Assembly (NCBI GenBank): GCA_018829445.1
Contig: JAHJTV010000055.1
Span: 1 to 64,000, forward strand
From: a bacterium
Lineage (GTDB): Bacteria > SAR324 > XYD2-FULL-50-16
Length of the DNA: 64,000 nucleotides
Direction: 5' to 3'
Positions within the stretch are counted from its first letter, which is position 1. Every line of letters starts with the position of its first letter. The notes under the pieces were generated by a model, which saw only the letters and a list, made by a program, of their open reading frames with translations, did not search any database and was not told the origin of the DNA. This document shows positions 16,874 to 25,694 of the stretch, in pieces. The position numbers and the translations under genes were made by a program.

Positions 16874-18127
16874 ATGAAATTAAAAATAGTTAAAGGAACA
16901 AGAGATTTATACGGTGATGATGTTGAGCGTTTTCAATTTCTGGAAGATAAGGCGAGGGAGGTTTTTTCTCTTTATGGTTATGAAGAGATTCGCACACCCA
17001 TGTTTGAACGAACAGAGCTGTTTGCCCATGGTGTGGGTCAGGATACCGATATCGTGGGAAAAGAGATGTTTTTATTGGAGGATCGACGCGGTCGCAGTAT
17101 GGCATTACGGCCGGAGATGACGGCATCGGTAGTACGCAGTATCATAACCGATAATCATATGCAGCAGGCCACACATCGTCGTTTTTATTATATTGGACCG
17201 ATGTTCCGCTACGAGCAACCTCAAAAAGGAAGATTCCGCCAGTTTTATCAGATCGGTGCCGAATACTTTGGAGTCTCCACTCCCGATTCCGATGCCGAAT
17301 TATTATTAATGCTGCGGCAATACTTCAAAAAAGTTGACTTAAATGCGGTATCGTTTCAACTAAATACCATCGGTTGCCAGAATCCCGATTGTCGTCCGGC
17401 TTTCAAAAAAAACCTGGTGGATTTTCTCACAGTTCAGAAAGAGTACCTGTGTGAGAACTGTACAAGACGAATAGATACAAACCCGTTACGGGTTTTGGAT
17501 TGCAAAGAGGAATCCTGTATCGCAGTGACCAAAGATGCGCCAAAGATCTACGAGCATGTCTGTGAAGAGTGTGGTGAGCATTTTTCAGAATTAAGATCCA
17601 TATTGGATGATCACGGCGTGGTTTATACCCTTAATCACAAGCTAGTCAGAGGATTGGATTACTACTCCAGAACGGTGTTTGAGGTTTATTCCGACAATCT
17701 CGGTGCCCAAAATGCAGCCGGAGGCGGCGGCCGCTATGACAGTCTATTTGAAGTATACGGCTCACCTATTATACCTGCACTGGGATTCGCTCTTGGACTT
17801 GATCGTCTTGCCATGCTCATTCGATTAGGTGAAAAAAAAGCCGATGGATTATTCGTTATCGGACATCATAGACGCATGGTGAACACCTTGGTTTCAAACT
17901 GCCGGGAAGCCGGTTATAAAACCCTGTATGATCCCTTTCAATCATCGATGAAAAGCCAGTTTCGACAAGCCAATAAAGCTAATGTCAGTCATGTACTTAT
18001 TCTCGGCGACGATGAACTGAAAGAGGGAATAGTATCTGTCAAGAATATGACTACCAGCACACAAACAAGCGTACCCATTGACCGGATTATTGGTCACATT
18101 GAATCGGAATTATCTCCTGAACGTTAG
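16874..18127 (+). CDS. hisS: Histidyl-tRNA synthetase
   Basis: Class II synthetase charging tRNA-His. The 417 residues begin VKGTRDLYGDD (usual KGTxD start). Motif 1 lies around EEIRTPMFERTELF, and LRPEMTASVVRS with FRYEQPQKGRFRQFYQ forms motif 2. The HisRS-specific peptides are LVRGLDYYSRTVFEV and AAGGGGRYDSL, and ALGFALGLDRLAM is motif 3. The C-terminal anticodon-binding domain starts near GLFVIGHHRRM. A GTAATG context without a strong ribosome binding site precedes the start. hemA begins two bases after the stop, so translation with the haem genes is probably coupled. Confidence 0.97.
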   Translation: MKLKIVKGTRDLYGDDVERFQFLEDKAREVFSLYGYEEIRTPMFERTELFAHGVGQDTDIVGKEMFLLEDRRGRSMALRPEMTASVVRSIITDNHMQQATHRRFYYIGPMFRYEQPQKGRFRQFYQIGAEYFGVSTPDSDAELLLMLRQYFKKVDLNAVSFQLNTIGCQNPDCRPAFKKNLVDFLTVQKEYLCENCTRRIDTNPLRVLDCKEESCIAVTKDAPKIYEHVCEECGEHFSELRSILDDHGVVYTLNHKLVRGLDYYSRTVFEVYSDNLGAQNAAGGGGRYDSLFEVYGSPIIPALGFALGLDRLAMLIRLGEKKADGLFVIGHHRRMVNTLVSNCREAGYKTLYDPFQSSMKSQFRQANKANVSHVLILGDDELKEGIVSVKNMTTSTQTSVPIDRIIGHIESELSPER

Positions 18128-18129
18128 AC

Positions 18130-19437
18130 ATGAATGTCGGACTCTTAACAACCAGTTATAAAACAACAGATGTAGAGATCAGGGAGAAACTTGCCATTCC
18201 TGAGACAGAGGTTAAGCCAATCATCGCTTTCCTCAAGGGAAGAAGCAAAGTAAAAGAAATTATGTTACTGTCCACCTGCAATAGAGTGGAGCTATATCTG
18301 CAGTCTGACAATCTTGAACAGGCCTTTAATGAGGTTGGCAAGGCCTTTCTGGAATACCTGGATTTACCTGAAGAGATTGGATCCACCTTCCAGCGATTGA
18401 CCGGGGTTGAAGCCATCAAGCACATCTTCCGGGTTGCTTCCAGTCTGGAAGCAATGGTGATCGGAGAACCCCAGATAACCGGCCAGATTAAGAATTACTT
18501 TCACCTTTCTGTTGAAGGAGGAGGCTGCGGATTCTATATTAACCAGATTATGAACAGGGCTTTTATAACTGCCAAGAGGGTAAAAAACGAAACGGAAATA
18601 GCCAAATTCGCAGTCTCTATCAGCTTTGCAGCTGTTGAACTGGCAAAGAAGATCTTCGACCATTTGAGTGACAAGGTTATCCTGGTTGTGGGAGCCGGCG
18701 AAATGGCTGAATTGGCAGTAAATCATCTCTTAAAGGCCGGTTGCTCTCACCTCTTAGTCACCAACAGGACCTTTTCCAGGGCAGTTTCACTTGCGGAAAA
18801 ATTCAAAGGGTCTGCTGTTCGTTTTGAATATATGGCGAAACACCTTGAGACTGCGGATATTATCATCTCCTCAACCGGAGCCAAGGGATTTGTAATCGAG
18901 CAGGAGATGATAATCAAATGCATGAAAAAGCGAAAACACCGACCCATGTTTTTAATCGACATCGCTGTTCCCAGAGATATTGAACCTAAAATTAACGATG
19001 TTGGGAATGCCTATGTTTATGATATTGATGATTTGCAGACAGTTGTGGACACTAATTTAAAATTCAGAGAAAACGAAGCGAAAAAAGCGGAAGTTATTAT
19101 CGATAGAGAAATCGAAAAGATGGAGGAATGGCTTGTTACTCTGGATGTAGTTCCCACCATAAAGCTCTTCAGAGAGAAGGTTCTTGAACTGGCCAACGAT
19201 GAACTGCGGAAAGGGCTGGGACAGCTGGGTGAATTGACATCAAAACAAGAGCGGACTGTTCGTTCACTGGTCAATAGCCTCGCTTATAAGTTCCTTCATC
19301 ACCCCACTGTGATGTTGAAACAAAAAGCCAAAGAGGGCACAACCGGACTTGAGTATGTACAGGCCATCAACGATCTGTTTGACCTCTCTCCTTCCCCTGA
19401 AAAAAAAACACCACGGAAAGTCATAAACATTAAATGA
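18130..19437 (+). CDS. hemA: Glutamyl-tRNA reductase
   Basis: NADPH-dependent reduction of glutamyl-tRNA to glutamate-1-semialdehyde, the first committed step of the C5 haem pathway. C50 in LLSTCNRVELY is the catalytic cysteine that attacks the aminoacyl ester. GEPQITGQIKN and VILVVGAGEMAELAVNHL (Rossmann NADPH-binding loop) follow, as do VTNRTFSRAVSLAEK and the C-terminal dimerisation helices. At 435 residues it is a normal length. It starts two bases after hisS, and its stop overlaps the hemC start (ATGA). In enterobacteria the N-terminus controls haem-dependent stability; nothing visible shows that here. Confidence 0.97.
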   Translation: MNVGLLTTSYKTTDVEIREKLAIPETEVKPIIAFLKGRSKVKEIMLLSTCNRVELYLQSDNLEQAFNEVGKAFLEYLDLPEEIGSTFQRLTGVEAIKHIFRVASSLEAMVIGEPQITGQIKNYFHLSVEGGGCGFYINQIMNRAFITAKRVKNETEIAKFAVSISFAAVELAKKIFDHLSDKVILVVGAGEMAELAVNHLLKAGCSHLLVTNRTFSRAVSLAEKFKGSAVRFEYMAKHLETADIIISSTGAKGFVIEQEMIIKCMKKRKHRPMFLIDIAVPRDIEPKINDVGNAYVYDIDDLQTVVDTNLKFRENEAKKAEVIIDREIEKMEEWLVTLDVVPTIKLFREKVLELANDELRKGLGQLGELTSKQERTVRSLVNSLAYKFLHHPTVMLKQKAKEGTTGLEYVQAINDLFDLSPSPEKKTPRKVINIK

Positions 19438-20366
19438 AAAATACAATCAGAATTGCTACCAGATCCAGCAAATTAGCATTGTGGCAGTCAGACTGGATTA
19501 AGGAGGAGATCATTAGGCGATTTCCGGAAATCCGGGTTGAGCTTGTCCATATCAAAACCAAGGGAGACAAAATTCTGGATACGCCTTTGGCCAAGATTGG
19601 CGGTAAAGGCTTGTTCGTTAAGGAGCTGGAAGTTTCACTCCTGAATAACGAAACCGATATCGCTGTCCACTCCCTAAAAGATGTTCCTACCGAATTACCG
19701 GAGGGGTTGGAGATATCAGTGATCACAAAAAGAGAGAATCCCTGGGATGCTTTTGTCTCAAATGAATACCGGACTTTCAATGATTTACCCCTCAAAGCAG
19801 TTGTTGGAACCAGCTCATTAAGACGGATTGCCCAGCTTCAGAAAAGTCGCCCGGATCTGGAGTTTAAAACCTTAAGGGGGAATGTGAACACCCGTTTATC
19901 CAAGCTTGATAATGGAGAGTATGATGCCATCATTTTAGCGGCAGCCGGTTTGATACGTCTGGGACTTGAAGATCGTGTCACTGAGCTATTGCCATTTGAT
20001 CTATCCATTCCAGCCATCGGACAGGGAGTGGTTTGTATCGAGTCCAGGACCGGAGATAGCGACGTTCTCAATGTGATCAATCCATTAAAGGATAGCCATA
20101 CTACTAAAACCGTGGCTGCCGAGCGAGCATTACTGAATCGACTGAACGGTGGCTGTCAGGTTCCTTTGGCCGGTCACGCCGTTATCGAAGGAAATATTCT
20201 CACCCTGACCGGAATGGTGGCTGACCCCGATGGTTCCAGGTTCATCAGGTTAAGTAAGTCGGGTTCGATAGAAAAGGCAGAAATGATTGGCAGGGAACTC
20301 GGGGAAGAGTTGTTGAACAGCGGCGGCAGGGAGATCCTGGCTGCCGTTGGAATTGAGGCTGATTGA
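19434..20366 (+). CDS. hemC: Porphobilinogen deaminase (hydroxymethylbilane synthase)
   Basis: Joins four porphobilinogen units into hydroxymethylbilane. The 310 residues begin IRIATRSSKLALWQ, with KTKGDKILDTPLAKIGGKGLF, VHSLKDVPTELP, and the substrate-binding Arg region VVGTSSLRR and LRGNVNTRL. C241 in NGGCQVPLAGHA is the Cys that carries the dipyrromethane cofactor. It overlaps hemA by four bases, and its stop overlaps a TTG of the hemD frame. Confidence 0.97.
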   Translation: MKNTIRIATRSSKLALWQSDWIKEEIIRRFPEIRVELVHIKTKGDKILDTPLAKIGGKGLFVKELEVSLLNNETDIAVHSLKDVPTELPEGLEISVITKRENPWDAFVSNEYRTFNDLPLKAVVGTSSLRRIAQLQKSRPDLEFKTLRGNVNTRLSKLDNGEYDAIILAAAGLIRLGLEDRVTELLPFDLSIPAIGQGVVCIESRTGDSDVLNVINPLKDSHTTKTVAAERALLNRLNGGCQVPLAGHAVIEGNILTLTGMVADPDGSRFIRLSKSGSIEKAEMIGRELGEELLNSGGREILAAVGIEAD

Positions 20367-20389
20367 GAAAAACCGGTAGAGAGGCAGAA

Positions 20390-21163
20390 ATGAAACCACT
20401 CCAGGGAAAACGGATCTTAATAACGCGCGATGCCTCTCAGGCAGGAAGTTTGAAAGACATGCTTGGCAAAGAGGGGGCTGACGTTATCTGCATTCCCACT
20501 ATCAGCATTGCCGATCCGCCCGATTGGGATCTGTTTGATCAGGTGGCAAACGGCCCGGAGAGTTACGACTGGATCGTATTCAGCAGCGTCAATGCAGTGA
20601 AACAGACTCAATCAAGACTGGCTTATTTGCAGGTTGAGTATTTAAAGGAGAATTTTCCCAAGATTGCCGTCATCGGTTCTCAAACGGCACTTCTGGTTGA
20701 GTCGGTTGGGTGGAAGGTTTCCCTGATTCCGGATAGATTCCAGGCGGAAGATCTGGGGGATAAACTGGTAGCCGAGGGCATCACCGGGAAAAGAATCTGG
20801 ATTCCCAGGGCATTGGCTGCCCGCAATGTTTTAATTGAAAAATTGGAGAGTGCAGGAGCAACGGTTACGGTGACACCGGTCTATCAGAATAAGGTTCCCT
20901 ATGAAAACCGAGAAAGACTGCGAAAGGCTCTTGCTGATAACAACATTGACTGGGTTACCTTTACCAGCTCCTCCACCGTAGTTAACTTTTTCGAGATACT
21001 GGGTCAGAATTCAACCGAGATACCCTTACCAAAACTGGCATCCATCGGATCGATCACAACCCGCACCCTGGAAAGTTATTCATTAAAACCTGAATTTACT
21101 GCAAATCCCCAAAACCTGGAAGGGTTATGTCAGGGACTGATCAATAGTGAGCCCGGAGATTAG
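20390..21163 (+). CDS. hemD: Uroporphyrinogen-III synthase
   Basis: Cyclises hydroxymethylbilane with inversion of ring D. HemD sequences are poorly conserved, but the protein starts with LQGKRILITRDASQAGSLKDML and has VFSSVNAVK, AVIGSQTALLVES, and the typical WVTFTSSSTVVNFFE near residue 200. ASIGSITTRTLES follows. Position right after hemC strongly supports the call. The frame is open back to TTG 20363, which overlaps the hemC stop. ATG 20390 is preferred because AGAGAGGCAG precedes it closely and the fold begins at once, giving about 257 residues. Confidence 0.92.
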   Translation: MKPLQGKRILITRDASQAGSLKDMLGKEGADVICIPTISIADPPDWDLFDQVANGPESYDWIVFSSVNAVKQTQSRLAYLQVEYLKENFPKIAVIGSQTALLVESVGWKVSLIPDRFQAEDLGDKLVAEGITGKRIWIPRALAARNVLIEKLESAGATVTVTPVYQNKVPYENRERLRKALADNNIDWVTFTSSSTVVNFFEILGQNSTEIPLPKLASIGSITTRTLESYSLKPEFTANPQNLEGLCQGLINSEPGD

Positions 21164-21187
21164 CGGCACAAATCATAGCTAACGTTT

Positions 21188-22219
21188 ATGATGGTCCAGA
21201 ACAAGACATTTGAGTTGATCAAGAGACTTCCAAAGGCGGAATTACACGTCCATCTGGAAGGATCGGTTACGCCTGAGTTTTGGAAACACCTGCTGGAAAA
21301 ACATTGTCCTTTAGATCCTATTCCGTCCCTGGATGAGTTGCAGAGTCGGTTTCGGTATGATTCCTTTCAAGGCTTCATAGATGTTTATAGGGATATCATA
21401 TTTAGTTTCAGGTCACCGCACGATTTTTACGAATTAACCCAGCTCTATCTAAAGAATGCTGTAAAACAAAATATCCGTTACGTGGAAATGATGATGACCC
21501 CTTGGTTTATCATCAGACAGGGAATTGATTTGGATGAACTATTGTCCGAGATAGACAGGGCAGCAAAAGAGATTGAGAAGGACTCTGATATTGACCTGAA
21601 GCTGATTTTTGACGGACCTCGCAATTTTGGGAAAGAAATAGTACAGGAGGTCTTCAACATGGCTGCAAAAGACAGAACCGGAAGGGTTATAGGCGTCGGC
21701 CTGGGAGGAGATGAAAAGAATTACCCCGCTCTTTTGTTTATTGATTGTTTTGATTACGCCAGAGCTGAAGGATTTAATACCATAGCCCATGCAGGGGAAA
21801 CAGCAGGCGCACAATCGATGCTTGATACCATTAAACTGCTTAAAGTGTCTCGCCTGGGCCATTGTCTTGGGATTCCCCGCGCCTCAGAGCTGGAATCACT
21901 TGTTTTTGAGAAAGGAGTTACTTTGGATCTGTGTCCTTTAAGCAATGTGGCTACGAGGGCAATCGCTTCAATCGAACAGCATCCCATGTTTGAATATTTG
22001 CAGCGGGGATATCCCATAACCTTGAATTCCGATGATCCGGGGATGTTCACCAATAGTCTTACCTTAGAGTATGAAACGCTCTTAAGTCTGCATGCTGTTT
22101 CTGCGGAACAACTGGGACAGCTCTCAAAAAATGCCGTTCAGGGATCGTTTTTGAATAAGACAACAAAAAACAGGTTGATAACAGAAATCGAGCAGGTTGG
22201 GCAGGACTTTGGGCAGTAA
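21188..22219 (+). CDS. add: Adenosine deaminase-family hydrolase
   Basis: Zn-dependent deaminase of the adenosine/adenine/aminodeoxyfutalosine deaminase family. Metal ligands H20 and H22 sit in LPKAELHVHLEGSVTPEF, followed by IAHAGE (catalytic Glu), LGHCLGI, and LNSDDPGMFTNSLTLEY (metal Asp). The 343 residues are normal for the family. The SDDPxMF..L..EY pattern is also seen in the aminodeoxyfutalosine deaminase branch, which serves menaquinone synthesis. Clustering with haem genes does not decide the substrate, so the symbol marks the family only. Two adjacent ATGs (21188, 21191) are possible starts. It lies 24 bases after hemD and may be co-transcribed. Confidence 0.82.
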   Translation: MMVQNKTFELIKRLPKAELHVHLEGSVTPEFWKHLLEKHCPLDPIPSLDELQSRFRYDSFQGFIDVYRDIIFSFRSPHDFYELTQLYLKNAVKQNIRYVEMMMTPWFIIRQGIDLDELLSEIDRAAKEIEKDSDIDLKLIFDGPRNFGKEIVQEVFNMAAKDRTGRVIGVGLGGDEKNYPALLFIDCFDYARAEGFNTIAHAGETAGAQSMLDTIKLLKVSRLGHCLGIPRASELESLVFEKGVTLDLCPLSNVATRAIASIEQHPMFEYLQRGYPITLNSDDPGMFTNSLTLEYETLLSLHAVSAEQLGQLSKNAVQGSFLNKTTKNRLITEIEQVGQDFGQ

Positions 22220-22389
22220 TAACTTGTCTTGATGACCGCTTGAAAGGAATTTGGCGTAGATTAATAAACTTGAAGGTAGGTGTTGTTAACTTAAAGAACG
22301 TGAGCTATAACTGTCATAACGCTTTGTCATCGCGGCTCAAAAGACGGTGTCATAATACAGAAAAAGCACCTCAGCTGAGTTAGTTCGCA

Positions 22390-22425
22390 CCGTGTCATGC
22401 CGGATTCCGATCCGGCATGACACGG
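22390..22425. repeat. Perfect 15-bp palindrome, possible terminator after add
   Basis: CCGTGTCATGCCGGA (22390-22404), a 6-base loop TTCCGA, and the exact complement to 22425, followed by TAAAAAA. It shares the CGGATTCC / ATGACA vocabulary of the repeat at 14779. Located 171 bases after the add stop, it could end transcripts from either side. Confidence 0.7.
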
Positions 22426-22447
22426 TAAAAAACAATATACTTCAATT

Positions 22448-22475
22448 AGATCCCGGATCAAGGTCGGAATGACAC
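22448..22475. repeat. REP-like repeat, second copy in the add/mutS gap
   Basis: The segment contains CCCGGATCAAGGTCGGAATG followed by ACAC, which resembles GGCTCAAGGCCGGAATGACA at 14784-14803. The stem is imperfect. With the adjacent 22390 palindrome it makes a two-unit repeat cluster, typical of REP doublets. Confidence 0.6.
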
Positions 22476-22508
22476 AGGTCAAAATCATCTCTTCTCAAAT
22501 GACAAGCC

Positions 22509-22712
22509 ATGTTGAATATTAAAAAGAAAAAGGATCAGCAATATCTCTATCTCGTGCCTGCTGAAAACGGGCTAGCAAAATGGGAGATAATTGAACAGGA
22601 TGAACTGGAAAACAGGGTGGAGGAGAATCTACTTGAGGAGGAATCTCGATTGTTTAAAATCGACAAGGAGATTTTCATTAAGTTTGAAAAGATAACCCAT
22701 TTGGAGTTTTGA
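22509..22712 (+). CDS. Small hypothetical protein (67 aa)
   Basis: Not recognised. Highly charged, Lys/Glu-rich, no signal peptide or membrane segment. It reads MLNIKKKKDQQYLYLVPAEN, then an acidic helix and a hydrophobic end (IFIKFEKITHLEF). No good ribosome binding site precedes the ATG. It sits 95 bases before mutS, outside the repeats. The balanced folded-protein composition and sensible codon use make it plausible, but evidence is limited. Confidence 0.4.
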   Translation: MLNIKKKKDQQYLYLVPAENGLAKWEIIEQDELENRVEENLLEEESRLFKIDKEIFIKFEKITHLEF

Positions 22713-22807
22713 TCGAAAATCAAAGCAGGTTTTCAAACGCGATCGATCAGCGATCAGGAAAATAATTATTAGAGTGTATTCACAAGAAATCCCATCGATT
22801 AGAGGCG

Positions 22808-25483
22808 ATGTCCAAAATCATTGATAGCAAACAAACCCCAATGATGCAGCAGTTTTACCAAATAAAACAGCAGCATCCTGATAAAATCCTTTTTTATCGC
22901 ATGGGTGATTTTTATGAAATGTTTGGCGATGATGCGGTCATAGCGTCCAAGGTACTCCAGATTCAACTAACAACCCGCAATAAAAACAAAGATGACTCCA
23001 TTCCCCTGTGTGGGGTTCCCATTCATGCTTATGATCAATACTTGAATAAACTTACCGGGGCAGGCTACAAAGTTGCCGTCTGTGAGCAGACCGAAGACCC
23101 GGCTAAAGCCAAAGGGTTAGTCAAAAGAGAGGTCGTTCGTATTATCACGCCTGGGACGGTGGTGTCACCGGACCTACTTGATGCCAGCACCAACTATTTC
23201 TTGTGTGCCCTGTTCCTTGATCCAAAAAAGAGATCTGCAGGATTAGCCTTTTGCGATCTATCCACCGGGGAGTTCGAATTTGACCAGACAGAATTGAAAG
23301 GTGGAATAGCAGAGATCCTGGAGCTGATTTATCTTTATCAACCTCGCGAAATACTGGTGCCTGACAGTGAACGGGAGGAAACCCGGATCCTATACGAGGA
23401 GATTTTTGAACAGAGTAAGTTCTTTTTCCAAAATGCCGGATTTGAACCAAAAATTGAATCAGTAAGCGAATTTTATTTCGATCTAAGATCCAGCAGTCGT
23501 GTTCTTCAGGAGCATTTTGCCGTAAATACCCTTAGCGGTTTCAGTTTGGACGATAAGCCTCTTTCCATTCGATCAGCTGGTGCTGTTCTATCCTATTTAA
23601 AAGAAACACAGAAAGATGCCCTGGTTCATATCAATTCTTTAAAACATATCCACAAAGATGACAAAATGATTCTTGATGAATCAACAATCAGGAATCTTGA
23701 ACTCTTTGAAACCCTGAATGGACATGAAAAGAAAAACACCCTGATTCACCTGTTGGATAACTGCAAAACAGCAATGGGATCCAGGAAGCTTCGTCGTTGG
23801 ATGGCAGCTCCGCTGCTGAGAAAGGCCTCCATTGAACAGCGTCTGGATGCGACCGAAACGTTTCTTGAGCAACCCAACGAACTGGAACGTACCCGATTGA
23901 TCCTGATCCAGGTGGGGGATCTGGAACGGATCATGGCCAGGATATCCATGCCAAACACCAATATACATGATCTGGTCAGATTGAGAAAAAGTTTGGAGCC
24001 GCTGGAGGATCTTAAACTATTGTTTGGTCAACTGAAATCCGATACCCTGTCTGACTTGACCAAGGATTTCGACACTTTATTGGATTTGTATCAGTTACTG
24101 GAAAAACAGATCCTGGATGAACCGTCTGTCAAGGTAAAGGATGGTGGTTTTATCAGACAAGGAGTCAGTAAAGAGCTTGATAAGCTTAAGAATCTCATGA
24201 AGAATGGCAAGCAGGTGATTGCCAATATGGAGGCACAGGAGAAGTCCAAAACCGGGATCTCCTCCTTAAAAATCCGTTTTAATAAAGTCTTTGGGTACTA
24301 CATAGAGGTTTCCAACGCGTCAAAACACCTCGTGCCGGATCACTATATTCGTCGACAAACCCTGGTTAATAATGAACGCTTTGTAACCGAGGAATTAAAA
24401 GAACTGGAAGAGGAAATCCTCAGTGCTGAAGATGAATCCAAACACCTGGAACAGGAGTTGTTTAACGAAATTCGGAATCGTCTTCAATCCCAGATTGTGC
24501 GAATTCAAAAAACAGCCCAGATTATCGGAAACGTGGATGTTGTCAGCACTTTTGCCTTTAATGCCAAATTATATAACTATACCAGACCCCAATTGAATGA
24601 TAATCCCAATCGCCGAATGATTATCATCAAAGAGGGAAAACACCCGGTCATCGAATCATTGGATTTTGATGAGCCTTTTGTTCCCAATGATGTTCTGCTG
24701 GACTCTGACGGAGGATTTATCCTGGTCATCACCGGACCCAATATGGGTGGGAAATCAACCTATATGCGACAGACTGCGCTGATCGCCCTGATGGCTCAAA
24801 TCGGTTCCTATGTTCCAGCAAAAGAAGTTCATATCCCTGTTTTTGATCGGATTTTTACCAGAGTGGGGGCTTCTGACAACCTTACCCGGGGACAGAGCAC
24901 TTTTATGGTTGAAATGAGCGAGGCTGCTTCAATTCTAAACAACGCCACTGCCAACAGTTTTATAATCCTGGATGAAATCGGAAGGGGAACCAGTACCTTT
25001 GACGGGATCAGTATTGCCTGGTCAATTATTGAATACCTTCACGAAATAAAGGCTCTGACACTGTTTGCAACCCATTATCACGAGTTGATTTTATTGGAAC
25101 AGCAACTGGACGGGGTTTGCAATAGCAAGGTCGTTGTTCACGAAGAGAATGATTCCATGGTGTTTTTGAGGAAAATTGTTGCTGGTGAAACCGATAAGAG
25201 TTATGGCATCCAGGTTGCCAGATTGGCAGGTTTGCCCCAAAAAGTGGTGGATCGTGCAAAAGAGGTGATAGCCGGATTAAAAATGGCAGAGAAACAGTTT
25301 GAGTCCCTGGAAAAGACCACTGTCACCAAGATTGCAAAACCCCTTGTCGAAGACAATGTACAAATCAGCTTCCTCTCCCCTGAAGAGCCGTGGTATGACG
25401 ATATCAGATCATTCGATGTGAACAACAAAACACCGGTTCAAGCCTTGGAATTAATCAATCAGATAAAAAAAAGAATTGGTTAG
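22808..25483 (+). CDS. mutS: DNA mismatch repair protein MutS
   Basis: Recognises mismatches and small loops after replication and starts repair with MutL. The N-terminal domain carries the mismatch-wedge motif in MGDFYEMFGDDA (Phe-x-Glu). The connector, lever and clamp domains follow, then the ABC-type ATPase with Walker A GPNMGGKST (643-651), NLTRGQSTFMVEMSE and Walker B DEIGRGTSTFDG. TLFATHYHEL follows. The 891 residues and an end in LINQIKKRIG are normal for MutS1. The C-terminal tetramerisation and beta-clamp part seems present but was not checked in detail. The ATG lies after a weak GAGGCG ribosome binding site. Confidence 0.98.
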   Translation: MSKIIDSKQTPMMQQFYQIKQQHPDKILFYRMGDFYEMFGDDAVIASKVLQIQLTTRNKNKDDSIPLCGVPIHAYDQYLNKLTGAGYKVAVCEQTEDPAKAKGLVKREVVRIITPGTVVSPDLLDASTNYFLCALFLDPKKRSAGLAFCDLSTGEFEFDQTELKGGIAEILELIYLYQPREILVPDSEREETRILYEEIFEQSKFFFQNAGFEPKIESVSEFYFDLRSSSRVLQEHFAVNTLSGFSLDDKPLSIRSAGAVLSYLKETQKDALVHINSLKHIHKDDKMILDESTIRNLELFETLNGHEKKNTLIHLLDNCKTAMGSRKLRRWMAAPLLRKASIEQRLDATETFLEQPNELERTRLILIQVGDLERIMARISMPNTNIHDLVRLRKSLEPLEDLKLLFGQLKSDTLSDLTKDFDTLLDLYQLLEKQILDEPSVKVKDGGFIRQGVSKELDKLKNLMKNGKQVIANMEAQEKSKTGISSLKIRFNKVFGYYIEVSNASKHLVPDHYIRRQTLVNNERFVTEELKELEEEILSAEDESKHLEQELFNEIRNRLQSQIVRIQKTAQIIGNVDVVSTFAFNAKLYNYTRPQLNDNPNRRMIIIKEGKHPVIESLDFDEPFVPNDVLLDSDGGFILVITGPNMGGKSTYMRQTALIALMAQIGSYVPAKEVHIPVFDRIFTRVGASDNLTRGQSTFMVEMSEAASILNNATANSFIILDEIGRGTSTFDGISIAWSIIEYLHEIKALTLFATHYHELILLEQQLDGVCNSKVVVHEENDSMVFLRKIVAGETDKSYGIQVARLAGLPQKVVDRAKEVIAGLKMAEKQFESLEKTTVTKIAKPLVEDNVQISFLSPEEPWYDDIRSFDVNNKTPVQALELINQIKKRIG

Positions 25484-25694
25484 GAAAAAAAGTTACACTT
25501 TTTTCAAGTCTGGCGCTGGAATTCCGTTTTTTATCTGTTCACACTCAATGACGAACTTAAAAGAAAAAAGAAATATAACAACCTGGAACTTATCTAATTG
25601 TAGTTATAATCAAAAGAATATCATCCAGAACCAAAACTACGAATTGATTTTACAAATAAAGCACAAAAGCAGCGCACCCCGTAATTGCATAAAA

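Noticed and set aside
25476..25694. 73-residue N-terminal extension of the amidase, starting inside mutS
   Set aside because: It starts at TTG, looks unlike protein, and would bury the clear signal peptide that begins at ATG 25695.
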